A stretch of DNA of 7,077 nt from Flavobacteriaceae bacterium. GTDB taxonomy: Bacteria > Bacteroidota > Bacteroidia > Flavobacteriales > Flavobacteriaceae. The stretch covers positions 1 to 7,077 of the forward strand of contig JAMOMG010000262.1 of the NCBI GenBank assembly GCA_027068695.1, read 5' to 3'. This document shows, piece after piece, positions 1 to 4,904 of the stretch. How positions within the stretch are numbered: position 1 is the stretch's first letter; each line of letters opens with the position of its first letter. The translations under genes were made by a program, and so were the position numbers. The notes beneath the pieces were generated by a model. It ran no database searches. It saw nothing but the letters and a program-made list of their open reading frames with translations, and was not told the origin of the DNA.

Positions 1-239
1 TATTTTTTTATAAACTTGTAATAACCAGCCATAAAAACGCCATATATTACAGATAAAACAAGTTGCATTTTAACAAATAGCAGCCATGTATCTTTAGAAA
101 AATATTGGTCTATCATACCCGAAAAGCTACCATAGCTAAAAACACCCATAACAATTTTTAAAAGTGTAATAACTATTAAAAATATCAATGTAAAACGTAA
201 AAATAATTTAAAGAATGATTGACTTTTATATTGATTCAT
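1..239 (-). CDS. Small two-helix membrane protein, 3' end cut by window edge
   Basis: I do not recognise this protein. The frame opens at ATG 239 (minus) directly after the TAA of the MazG gene, with zero bases between, and stays open for 79 codons to the window edge. The last two bases in frame are TA, so a TAA or TAG stop may lie one base outside; the C-terminus 'YYKFIKK' looks like a natural end. The N-terminus is short and basic (MNQYKSQSFFKLFLRF). It is followed by a hydrophobic helix at about residues 14-34 (around LIFLIVITLLKIVMG), a short polar loop (GMIDQYFSKDTW) and a second hydrophobic helix at about residues 54-74 (around LVLSVIYGVFMAGYY). This predicts a small inner-membrane protein with both ends in the cytoplasm. 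The abutting start suggests co-transcription and translational coupling with the MazG gene. No enzymatic motif is visible, and function is unknown. Confidence 0.7.
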   Translation of the reverse strand, partial: MNQYKSQSFFKLFLRFTLIFLIVITLLKIVMGVFSYGSFSGMIDQYFSKDTWLLFVKMQLVLSVIYGVFMAGYYKFIKK

Positions 240-566
240 TTATTTTAATTTTTGATTATTGTGGTGACGGTTGTGGTCTCTTTTCGTTTTAATATCCATT
301 TTTTTATCAAAAGCAGCTTGTAAGTCAATCCCTGTTTGGTTGGCTAAACATAACACTACAAATACAACATCGGATAGTTCTTCACCCAAATCCTTGCCCT
401 TATCGCTTTCTTTTTCACTTTGCTCACCGTATCTCCGAGCAATAATACGTGCCACTTCTCCAACTTCTTCTGTTAACTGAGCCATATTTGTTAATTCATT
501 AAAATAACGAACTCCGTGTTCTTTAATCCAAGTATCAACTACAAGTTGTGCATTTTTAATATCCAT
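240..566 (-). CDS. MazG-like nucleotide pyrophosphohydrolase
   Basis: A 108-residue, single-domain protein of the all-alpha MazG/dUTPase-like NTP pyrophosphohydrolase superfamily. Such enzymes hydrolyse non-canonical or damaged (d)NTPs to NMP and pyrophosphate in the cytoplasm. The metal-binding signature is intact: E33-E34-x2-E37 in 'LTEEVGEVARIIARRYGE' and, on the next helix, E62-E63-x2-D66 in 'LGEELSDVVFVVLCLANQ'. The charged linker between the two (EQSEKESDKGKD) is the usual variable part. The length fits the short one-domain MazG-like proteins, not the two-domain E. coli MazG, so substrate preference cannot be predicted. The start is ATG 566, preceded by an A/T-rich leader without Shine-Dalgarno; a TAnnTTTG box lies at 590-597. 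The lysine- and histidine-rich tail (HNRHHNNQKLK) is typical of flavobacterial versions as I remember them. The gene abuts the small membrane-protein gene downstream. Confidence 0.88.
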   Translation of the reverse strand: MDIKNAQLVVDTWIKEHGVRYFNELTNMAQLTEEVGEVARIIARRYGEQSEKESDKGKDLGEELSDVVFVVLCLANQTGIDLQAAFDKKMDIKTKRDHNRHHNNQKLK

Positions 567-589
567 TTTATTATTATTTTACTAAAAAT

Positions 590-597
590 CAAAGATA
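590..597 (-). promoter_or_regulatory. Predicted -7 box for the MazG gene
   Basis: The minus strand reads TATCTTTG, a full match to the Bacteroidota -7 consensus TAnnTTTG, 23 bases upstream of ATG 566. No TTG -33 element sits at the expected 17-23 base distance. It lies in the 99-bp gap after aat (567-665), which otherwise holds only AT-rich sequence and a weak 5-bp inverted repeat (646-660). Confidence 0.45.
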
Positions 598-665
598 GTG
601 AACTTCTAATAACATCTATATTATTCTTAATTTCTTATAAACAGTGTAAAAGTAATTTACCTCTA

Positions 666-1325
666 TTAAAATTTTAAAAAAGTTAAAAATTCATCTCTAC
701 TAATTTCTGTAGCTCCTAAACTAGCTAAATGATTGTTATAAACCTGACAGTCTATTAATTTATAGTTTTCTTTTTCTAGCTTTTGAGTTAACTTGATAAA
801 GGCTAATTTTGAAGCGTTACTTACTTTACTAAACATACTCTCTCCACAAAATACAGTTCCTAAATCTACACCATATAAACCCCCTACCAATTCTTTGTCA
901 TATTGAGCGGAGTCGAAATGTTCCCATACTTCAACCGATTTGGCAATACCTTCTTTATGCAAATTAATATATGCTTGTTCCATTTCATTGGTAATCCATG
1001 TTCTCCCTTGGTCTGTTGCTCTAAAAATATTTTTGCAGTTTGAAATTACACCTTCAAAATTCTGATTATACGTTACTGTAAATTTGTTTTTTTGAATAAC
1101 TTGTTTCATACTTTTAGAAATTTTTAATTGATTAGGAAATAATACCATTCGTGGGTTTGGACTATACCACATAATAGGCTCTCCCTGATTGTACCAAGGG
1201 AAAATTCCTTTCTTATATGCCAATAATAATCTCTTAATTGATAAATCCCCTCCAACAGCCAGTAAACCATCATCATTTGCTGTCTGTACACTAGGAAAAA
1301 TTAAATCTTCAGAAAGTAAAAACAT
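666..1325 (-). CDS. aat: Leucyl/phenylalanyl-tRNA--protein transferase with a 7-residue repeat-derived insertion
   Basis: Cytoplasmic enzyme that transfers Leu or Phe from aminoacyl-tRNA to proteins with N-terminal Arg or Lys, creating a degron for ClpS/ClpAP-type proteolysis. At 219 residues it is of family size (E. coli about 234). The family signatures are in order: GLLAVGGDLS (20-29), YKKGIFPWY (37-45), IMWYSPNPR (51-59), GRTWITNEM (107-115), ELVGGLYGVDLG (145-156), CGESMFS (160-166) and LIDCQVYNNHLASLGA (190-205), with the expected Asp192/Gln194. The start at ATG 1325 fits the usual N-terminus and has a TATATTTG box just upstream. Oddity: where E. coli Aat reads EVWE-DDELVGG, this protein reads EVWE-HFDSAQY-DKELVGG. 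The extra residues 136-142 are encoded by a GC-richer element at 897-920 (see repeat). The insertion lies in a turn between strands and leaves every motif intact, so the enzyme is probably active. The gene appears monocistronic, lying between the 1353-1396 terminator and the MazG promoter. Confidence 0.96.
   Translation of the reverse strand: MFLLSEDLIFPSVQTANDDGLLAVGGDLSIKRLLLAYKKGIFPWYNQGEPIMWYSPNPRMVLFPNQLKISKSMKQVIQKNKFTVTYNQNFEGVISNCKNIFRATDQGRTWITNEMEQAYINLHKEGIAKSVEVWEHFDSAQYDKELVGGLYGVDLGTVFCGESMFSKVSNASKLAFIKLTQKLEKENYKLIDCQVYNNHLASLGATEISRDEFLTFLKF
897..920. repeat. Short interspersed repeat copy inserted in frame inside aat
   Basis: A 24-bp segment centred on attgagcggagtcgaaatg (902-920). 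It is 11/24 G+C against clearly lower values around it. On the minus strand it encodes HFDSAQYD in frame. From memory, closely similar sequences (variants of TTCGACTCCGCTCAATATGAC) recur many times in Flavobacteria genomes, both between genes and in frame inside genes; I cannot check this here. The homologous position in E. coli Aat lacks these residues, which supports an insertion. This is the only copy I can find in the window. Its arms form only an imperfect dyad (TTGAG...GTCGAA). Confidence 0.7.
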
Positions 1326-1341
1326 TGTTATTAATTTTCAA

Positions 1342-1349
1342 CAAATATA
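1342..1349 (-). promoter_or_regulatory. Predicted -7 box for aat
   Basis: The minus strand reads TATATTTG, a full TAnnTTTG match, 16 bases upstream of ATG 1325, giving a very short leader. It sits immediately downstream of the terminator hairpin ending at 1353, so any -33 contact would fall inside that hairpin; no TTG is seen there. The 16 bases at 1335-1350 are identical to 2663-2678 upstream of the flavin reductase gene. Confidence 0.55.
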
Positions 1350-1352
1350 ATG

Positions 1353-1396
1353 AAACAAAAAAGGAGAAAAATTTTCACTTTTCTCCTTTTTTGTTT
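1353..1396 (-). terminator. Strong intrinsic terminator after the DUF3127 gene
   Basis: A perfect 18-bp inverted repeat (arms 1353-1370 and 1379-1396, AAACAAAAAAGGAGAAAA and its complement) with an 8-base loop. The GGAG/CTCC core and flanking A/T tracts supply a U-run in either direction. It begins 14 bases after the DUF3127 stop at 1411 and should end the flavin reductase-DUF3127 transcript before the aat promoter. The symmetry would also stop plus-strand transcription, but no plus-strand gene ends here. Confidence 0.9.
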
Positions 1397-1410
1397 TGTA
1401 ATAAGTTTAT

Positions 1411-1785
1411 TTAAAACGGTAAATCGTCTGGCTCGTTCTCATTTAAATCAGAGGTAGTTTCTAAATTATCTAAAGGTGCCATAGGTGGAACTTCAGCTCC
1501 TGATTCTTTTTGTCCCGCCTCAATTCTCCAACCTTGAATTGAATTAAAATAAACGGCTTCTCCTTGAGGGTTAATCCACTCTCTTCCCGTTAAATTAATC
1601 GAAATTTTTACGTCTTGCCCTTCTTGAAAATTATTCAATAAATCACACTTATCTTGAATAAATTCAATTTTTAACATTTGAGGGTATTGGTCATTAGTAG
1701 TAAGTACCATTTCTCTTTTCCTAAAACCATTTGCACCAAAAGTTTTAGTCTCTTCAATTTTTTTAATTTTTCCTGTAACTTCCAT
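1411..1785 (-). CDS. DUF3127 family protein, SSB-like acidic tail
   Basis: A 124-residue protein that I recognise as a DUF3127-type protein common in Bacteroidota; no function is established to my knowledge. Residues 1-90 look like a compact beta-rich domain: GKIKKIEETKTFGANGFRKR, then KIEFIQDKCDLLNNFQEGQDVKI, then LTGREWINPQGEAVYFNSIQGWRIE. Strand spacing and the 'F..G..V.I...L.G..W..P.G..YFN.I.GW.I' pattern suggest an OB-like barrel. Residues 91-124 are a low-complexity, Pro/Glu/Asp-rich linker ending in DDLPF. That ending closely resembles the acidic, terminal-Phe tip (DDDIPF) by which single-stranded DNA-binding protein recruits repair and replication proteins. By inference it may bind single-stranded nucleic acid or compete for SSB partners. 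The start is ATG 1785, 9 bases after the flavin reductase stop, so the two genes are probably one transcript. Confidence 0.85.
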   Translation of the reverse strand: MEVTGKIKKIEETKTFGANGFRKREMVLTTNDQYPQMLKIEFIQDKCDLLNNFQEGQDVKISINLTGREWINPQGEAVYFNSIQGWRIEAGQKESGAEVPPMAPLDNLETTSDLNENEPDDLPF

Positions 1786-1789
1786 ATTT

Positions 1790-1797
1790 CAAATTTA
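1790..1797 (-). promoter_or_regulatory. Possible internal -7 box before the DUF3127 gene
   Basis: The minus strand reads TAAATTTG, a TAnnTTTG match whose first three bases are the flavin reductase stop codon TAA. Only 4 bases separate it from ATG 1785, so it would give a leaderless transcript. With such AT-rich DNA a chance match is quite possible, and no -33 element is seen. Confidence 0.2.
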
Positions 1798-2655
1798 TTT
1801 CATTAAAAGTACTTTCCAAGCACTTGCAACGTCATTTTTTTCTAAAAATGCTTTCGCAAATGTATGTTTTTTTACACTATTATACCCAATAATTTGCGGG
1901 TGTTCTTTTGCAAACTTATCAACAGCTGTTTTAGATGGGACTGACTCAATATTGCCCAACATTCCTAGATCATTCCCTGTTAATATTTTACTATTTCTAA
2001 TTTTAATAGGTATAGAATCTACTCCAATTCCTAATGTTGTTAACGGCTTAGGTATTTCAAAAAAACCCTCTTTAGCTCTAGAGTACAAACTACCTCCTGC
2101 TCTTGCTACTAAATCTAATTTTTGTTGATTTATGTCTCCTTCATCATTTAAAAAAGCTTCTTTTATATGCAATTTTACAACTTCACATATAATTAAATTT
2201 CCAGCGCCTCCTTCAGTTCCAAGTTCAATTATATTCTTTACTTTGCATTCAAATTGTATTGGAGATTCTCCAACTCTAAACGGTTTTACTTTTTCAGAAG
2301 CTACCATAGTAAAACCCGCCTTTTCAAACTCATTAATACTTTCTGGATATTCAGTACTTGACAATGACATTTGTTGTACAATATCAAAATTTACCACATT
2401 TATTACAACTTCTTTAGTTTTTTTAATATTTTCTAAGGTGTGTTTTGTTGTATTGTTTCGTACTCTTCTCGCTGGTGAAAATATTAATATAGGCGGATTA
2501 GCACTAAATACATTAAAAAAACTAAATGGTGATAAATTAGGTTTTCCACGGGCATTAATTGTACTCGCTAATGCTATCGGTCTTGGAGCAATTGCACTTA
2601 ATAAATAACTGTGTAATTTTTCTATTGCAATGTCTTTTGGATTTATACTTAGCAT
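1795..2655 (-). CDS. Flavin reductase family protein (FMN-binding split barrel)
   Basis: A 286-residue protein. The N-terminal part (about 15-170) matches the flavin reductase-like, FMN-binding split-barrel domain: APRPIALASTINARGKPNLS (23-42), FSFFNVFSANPPILIFSPAR (45-64), then TKEVVINVV (80-88) and SPIQFECKV..IIELG (131-146). FMN-phosphate contacts in this family usually come from the 'RPI..AST' and 'N.SPFSFFN' segments. Residues 170-286 form an extension with ARAGGSLYSRAKEGFFEIP and a TGNDLGMLGN motif, standard in the longer Bacteroidota members as I recall them. The protein is probably a cytoplasmic FMN-dependent reductase or a flavin-binding oxidoreductase; the substrate is unknown. TTG 2658 could extend it by one codon, but ATG 2655 is the natural start and matches homologues starting MLSINPKD. 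It is first gene of a likely two-gene unit with DUF3127 and divergent from the histidine kinase gene. Confidence 0.9.
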   Translation of the reverse strand: MLSINPKDIAIEKLHSYLLSAIAPRPIALASTINARGKPNLSPFSFFNVFSANPPILIFSPARRVRNNTTKHTLENIKKTKEVVINVVNFDIVQQMSLSSTEYPESINEFEKAGFTMVASEKVKPFRVGESPIQFECKVKNIIELGTEGGAGNLIICEVVKLHIKEAFLNDEGDINQQKLDLVARAGGSLYSRAKEGFFEIPKPLTTLGIGVDSIPIKIRNSKILTGNDLGMLGNIESVPSKTAVDKFAKEHPQIIGYNSVKKHTFAKAFLEKNDVASAWKVLLMK

Positions 2656-2669
2656 CAATTTGTTTTCAA

Positions 2670-2677
2670 CAAATATA
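2670..2677 (-). promoter_or_regulatory. Predicted -7 box for the flavin reductase-DUF3127 unit
   Basis: The minus strand reads TATATTTG (full TAnnTTTG match), 14 bases upstream of ATG 2655. It and the next seven bases (TTGAAAA) are identical to the aat promoter core. No TTG is found 17-23 bases upstream; one occurs only 7 bases away (2685-2687), too close to act as the -33 element. Confidence 0.5.
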
Positions 2678-2735
2678 AATATTTCAACTTTAAAATAATA
2701 TCGATTATAATTTTAAGTTATATCAACATAAATTC

Positions 2736-2743
2736 TATATTTG
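2736..2743 (+). promoter_or_regulatory. Predicted -7 box for the histidine kinase gene
   Basis: TATATTTG, a full TAnnTTTG match, ends 4 bases before ATG 2748. With usual spacing the transcript would begin at or next to the A of the start codon, giving a leaderless or nearly leaderless mRNA. It is divergent from the box at 2670-2677 in a 92-bp intergenic region that also holds an ATCGAT palindrome (2700-2705). No TTG -33 element is visible. Confidence 0.45.
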
Positions 2744-2747
2744 AATA

Positions 2748-3896
2748 ATGGCTTCACAAAAAAATTCTCAAATTATTAGATGGGCTGTAATAATTGCCTC
2801 TTTTATTATTGTTACACTTATTTTGTGGAATACTTATGATTTTTTTCAAAAATTTAAAAATGAAGAACGAGCTAAAATGGAAATCTTAGCTACAGCACAA
2901 AAAGATTTGGCTACTAATTTAGACCTAAATGCTAGTATTAACCTGCCTCTTAAAATACTCGAGAATAATAAAAATGTTCCTATGATTTTATCAAATGACA
3001 ATGATGAAATTATTAGTTGGCAAAATTTAGACTCTGTTAAAGCAAAAGACCATAACTATTTACTTAAACAATTGGCAATTATGAAACGGGAAAATGACCC
3101 TGTCATTATTCAGTTTGATAGAAATCAAAAAAACTATATTTATTACAGAGATTCAGATTTATTAACCAAATTGAAATATTATCCAATTGCTTTAATTCTA
3201 ATTTTATTTTTATTTGCAAGTGTTATTTATCTATTCTTTAAATCTAACAAAGTTGCTGAACAAAATAAATTATGGACAGGAATGGCAAAAGAAACAGCCC
3301 ATCAAATTGGTACTCCATTATCTTCTTTATTAGGTTGGATTGAAATTTTACGCTTAGAGAATACGGATGAAAATACAATTAAAGAAATTGAAAACGATGT
3401 ACATAGATTAAATATTATTGCAGAACGATTTTCAAAAATAGGGTCTATACCAACACTAGAAAAATTAAATATTGTTGAGGCTACCTTTAATTCTTTCAAT
3501 TACCTTAAACTAAGAAGTTCTAAACAGGTTGAATTTAATTTCGAAAGCTCTGAAAAGGAAATTTTAGCAAATATTAACCTTCAATTATATAGTTGGGTTA
3601 TTGAAAATTTGATAAAAAATGCCATTGATGCAATGGAGGGAAAAGGAAAAATCGTACTTGCCATTACTGAAAATACTAAGAGTGTAAATATTGCTATTAC
3701 TGACAATGGAAAAGGAATTCCAAAAAGCCTACAGCAAAAAATATTTTCTCCTGGATTTACCACAAAAAAACGTGGCTGGGGACTAGGGTTGTCACTAGCA
3801 AAACGCATTATTGAAGATTATCACAACGGTAAGATTTCTGTGTCTAAATCAGAAATAAACAAAGGAACCACTTTTGTAATTACACTTCGAAAATAG
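2748..3896 (+). CDS. Membrane sensor histidine kinase (orphan)
   Basis: A 382-residue inner-membrane two-component sensor. It has TM1 at about residues 12-28 and an extracytoplasmic sensor segment of about 110 residues (35-142). TM2 is at about 144-164 (YYPIALILILFLFASVIYLFF). The cytoplasmic kinase follows with no room for a HAMP domain. The H-box is AKETAHQIGTPLSSLLGW (180-197) with phospho-acceptor His185. The ATPase domain shows an N-box (ENLIKNAIDAM, 286-296), G1 (DNGKGIP, 319-325), an F-box (FSPGFTTK, 333-340) and G2 (GWGLGLSLAKRI, 343-354), so it should be catalytically competent. 'HQIGTP' in place of the usual HELRTP/HEIRNP marks a subfamily I associate with Bacteroidota. No response regulator is adjacent, so its partner is encoded elsewhere, and the signal is unknown. 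ATG 2748 is the only sensible start, giving a short basic N-terminus before TM1. The stop lies 2 bp from the convergent HIT gene's stop. Confidence 0.95.
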   Translation: MASQKNSQIIRWAVIIASFIIVTLILWNTYDFFQKFKNEERAKMEILATAQKDLATNLDLNASINLPLKILENNKNVPMILSNDNDEIISWQNLDSVKAKDHNYLLKQLAIMKRENDPVIIQFDRNQKNYIYYRDSDLLTKLKYYPIALILILFLFASVIYLFFKSNKVAEQNKLWTGMAKETAHQIGTPLSSLLGWIEILRLENTDENTIKEIENDVHRLNIIAERFSKIGSIPTLEKLNIVEATFNSFNYLKLRSSKQVEFNFESSEKEILANINLQLYSWVIENLIKNAIDAMEGKGKIVLAITENTKSVNIAITDNGKGIPKSLQQKIFSPGFTTKKRGWGLGLSLAKRIIEDYHNGKISVSKSEINKGTTFVITLRK

Positions 3897-3898
3897 AG

Positions 3899-4285
3899 CT
3901 ATAACTCCTTGGAAATAGCCATAGCCATTGCTTCAAATTCTTCAGGTTCTAACTTAACTTTTTTAATAAATTGAATATCTTCCATTTTTTGTAATGGAAT
4001 TAAATGAACATGTACATGCGGAACCTCTAACCCAATAACAGCCATTCCAATACGCTCACAAGAAATTACCTTTTTCATTGCAATAGCAACTTCTCTCGAA
4101 AAGTCCATTAAACCGTTATAGGTATCTTTATCTAACTCAAAAAGTTTGTTAACCTCTTTTTTAGGCACTACCAATGTATGCCCTTTTGCATTTGGATTGA
4201 TATCTAAAAAGGCATAAAACTCATTATTTTCAGCTACTTTGTATGAAGGTATTTCTCCCTTTATTATTTTAGTAAATATTGACAT
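3899..4285 (-). CDS. HIT family (histidine triad) nucleotide hydrolase
   Basis: A 128-residue cytoplasmic HINT-like protein. It begins MSIFTKIIKGEIPSYKVAEN, the standard start of bacterial HIT proteins, followed by FLDINPNAKGHTLVVPK (26-42) and the triad VPHVHVHLIP (88-97). His90, His92 and His94 form H-x-H-x-H, with the middle His92 expected to be the AMP-accepting nucleophile. HINT-type enzymes hydrolyse AMP-lysine or other nucleoside phosphoramidates and related AMP conjugates; the physiological substrate here is not known. An in-frame ATT/ATG-like extension up to 4312 is possible, but it would run through the greA terminator and the TATTTTTG promoter box, so ATG 4285 is chosen. Its neighbours are greA upstream on the same strand, separated by a terminator, and the convergent kinase gene 2 bp away. 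The HIT-greA pairing is common in Flavobacteria as I remember it. Confidence 0.94.
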   Translation of the reverse strand: MSIFTKIIKGEIPSYKVAENNEFYAFLDINPNAKGHTLVVPKKEVNKLFELDKDTYNGLMDFSREVAIAMKKVISCERIGMAVIGLEVPHVHVHLIPLQKMEDIQFIKKVKLEPEEFEAMAMAISKEL

Positions 4286-4300
4286 TTTTTTTATTTTAAT

Positions 4301-4308
4301 CAAAAATA
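4301..4308 (-). promoter_or_regulatory. Predicted -7 box for the HIT gene
   Basis: The minus strand reads TATTTTTG (TAnnTTTG), 15 bases upstream of ATG 4285 and 2 bases downstream of the terminator stem at 4311. Terminator and promoter are thus packed together, as between the DUF3127 gene and aat. No clear -33 element is seen. Confidence 0.4.
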
Positions 4309-4310
4309 AC

Positions 4311-4344
4311 AAACCCTTCCCAATTAAAAAACTGAAAAGGGTTT
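4311..4344 (-). terminator. Intrinsic terminator after greA
   Basis: An 8-bp stem AAACCCTT (minus strand, 4344-4337) pairs with AAGGGTTT (4318-4311), with an 18-base A/T-rich loop. On the minus strand it is followed by GTTATTTTTG. It lies 22 bases after the greA stop (4367), so it would end the greA transcript before the HIT gene. The long loop makes it weaker than the 1353-1396 hairpin. Confidence 0.7.
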
Positions 4345-4366
4345 TTACACAATGTATCTTTACTAC

Positions 4367-4843
4367 TTATGCTCTCGAAATTTCCATAATTTCAAATTTC
4401 ATAATACCACTTGGCACTTCAATTTCAGCAATATCACCAACTTTCTTACCTAATAATCCTTTTCCTATTGGAGAGTTAACAGATAATTTTCCTTCTTTAA
4501 TATTTGTTTCAGAATCAGCAACTAATGTATATGTAAACTCCATATTGTTTAATAGATTCTTAATTTTAACAATTGAATGAATTAATATTTTCGAAGTATC
4601 TAACAAAGATTCATCAATAATTCTGGCATTAGAAATAACTTCCTTTAGTTTTGCGATTTTCAACTCTAAATGTGATTGTTCTTCTTTTGCTGCATGGTAT
4701 TCAGCATTTTCACTTAAATCACCTTTATCTCTTGCTTCAGCAATATCATTACTAATTCTTGGACGCTCTACATGTTCTAAAAAATCTAACTCTTCTTTTA
4801 GCTTTTTCATCCCTTCTGGTGAATAATACGATATTTTACCCAT
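4367..4843 (-). CDS. greA: Transcription elongation factor GreA
   Basis: A 158-residue protein, the usual GreA length. It enters the RNA polymerase secondary channel and stimulates cleavage of backtracked transcripts. The N-terminal coiled coil (about 1-75) carries the tip motif ARDKGDLSENAEYHAAKE (37-54). Asp42 and Glu45 correspond to the E. coli tip acids Asp41/Glu44 that coordinate the catalytic Mg2+. The C-terminal FKBP-like domain contains SPIGKGLLGKKVGD (124-137) and the terminal IEVPSGIMKFEIMEI. ATG 4843 gives the standard start M-x-K-I-x-Y-x-x-x-E-G. A well-formed promoter (TTG-N18-TACATTTG) lies upstream. The roughly 55-base leader contains a hairpin followed by a U-run, which could attenuate the gene. 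It is divergently transcribed from the lipoprotein gene and followed by an intrinsic terminator. Confidence 0.97.
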   Translation of the reverse strand: MGKISYYSPEGMKKLKEELDFLEHVERPRISNDIAEARDKGDLSENAEYHAAKEEQSHLELKIAKLKEVISNARIIDESLLDTSKILIHSIVKIKNLLNNMEFTYTLVADSETNIKEGKLSVNSPIGKGLLGKKVGDIAEIEVPSGIMKFEIMEISRA

Positions 4844-4869
4844 AACTTATCTATTTTAATAAATACAAA

Positions 4870-4901
4870 AAATCCCAAAACTGGAAACCAGAATGAGATT
4901 T
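4870..4901 (-). promoter_or_regulatory. Terminator-like hairpin in the greA leader (possible attenuator)
   Basis: On the minus strand the predicted leader folds as GATTT-pairing outer stem (4897-4901 with 4870-4874), a 2-bp inner helix, and an apical CTGG-TTT-CCAG stem (4881-4891). A run of six T begins at the foot of the hairpin (GATTTTTTG). This stem plus U-run is what an intrinsic terminator looks like, yet it lies about 27 bases upstream of the greA start codon rather than after a gene. E. coli greA has a leader terminator that yields the GraL RNAs, so attenuation is plausible here by analogy only. The stem has internal mismatches, so its efficiency is uncertain. Confidence 0.45.
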
Positions 4902-4904
4902 ATA

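Noticed and set aside
271..480. A short plus-strand frame opposite the MazG gene
   Set aside because: Low-complexity Ser/Leu-rich translation, typical of the complement of a charged coding region.
646..660. GTAAA-AGTAA-TTTAC inverted repeat after aat
   Set aside because: It has only a 5-bp stem with no G/C core and no U-run on the minus strand, so I do not call it the aat terminator.
2132..2608. A 158-codon plus-strand open frame
   Set aside because: It lies wholly antisense to the flavin reductase gene, has no recognisable motif, and its hydrophobic, Ser/Thr/Ile-rich composition is what the complement of that gene would give.
2699..2705. ATCGAT palindrome between the flavin reductase and kinase promoters as an operator
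   Set aside because: Six bases in AT-rich DNA is too short to support an operator without comparative data.
4286..4312. N-terminal extension of the HIT protein (MLFLIKIKK)
   Set aside because: It would require translation through the greA terminator arm and the TATTTTTG box; family members start at MSIF.
4239..4580. A plus-strand open frame spanning the HIT start, the terminator and the greA 3' end
   Set aside because: It runs antisense across two well-supported genes, a promoter and a terminator, with no family resemblance.
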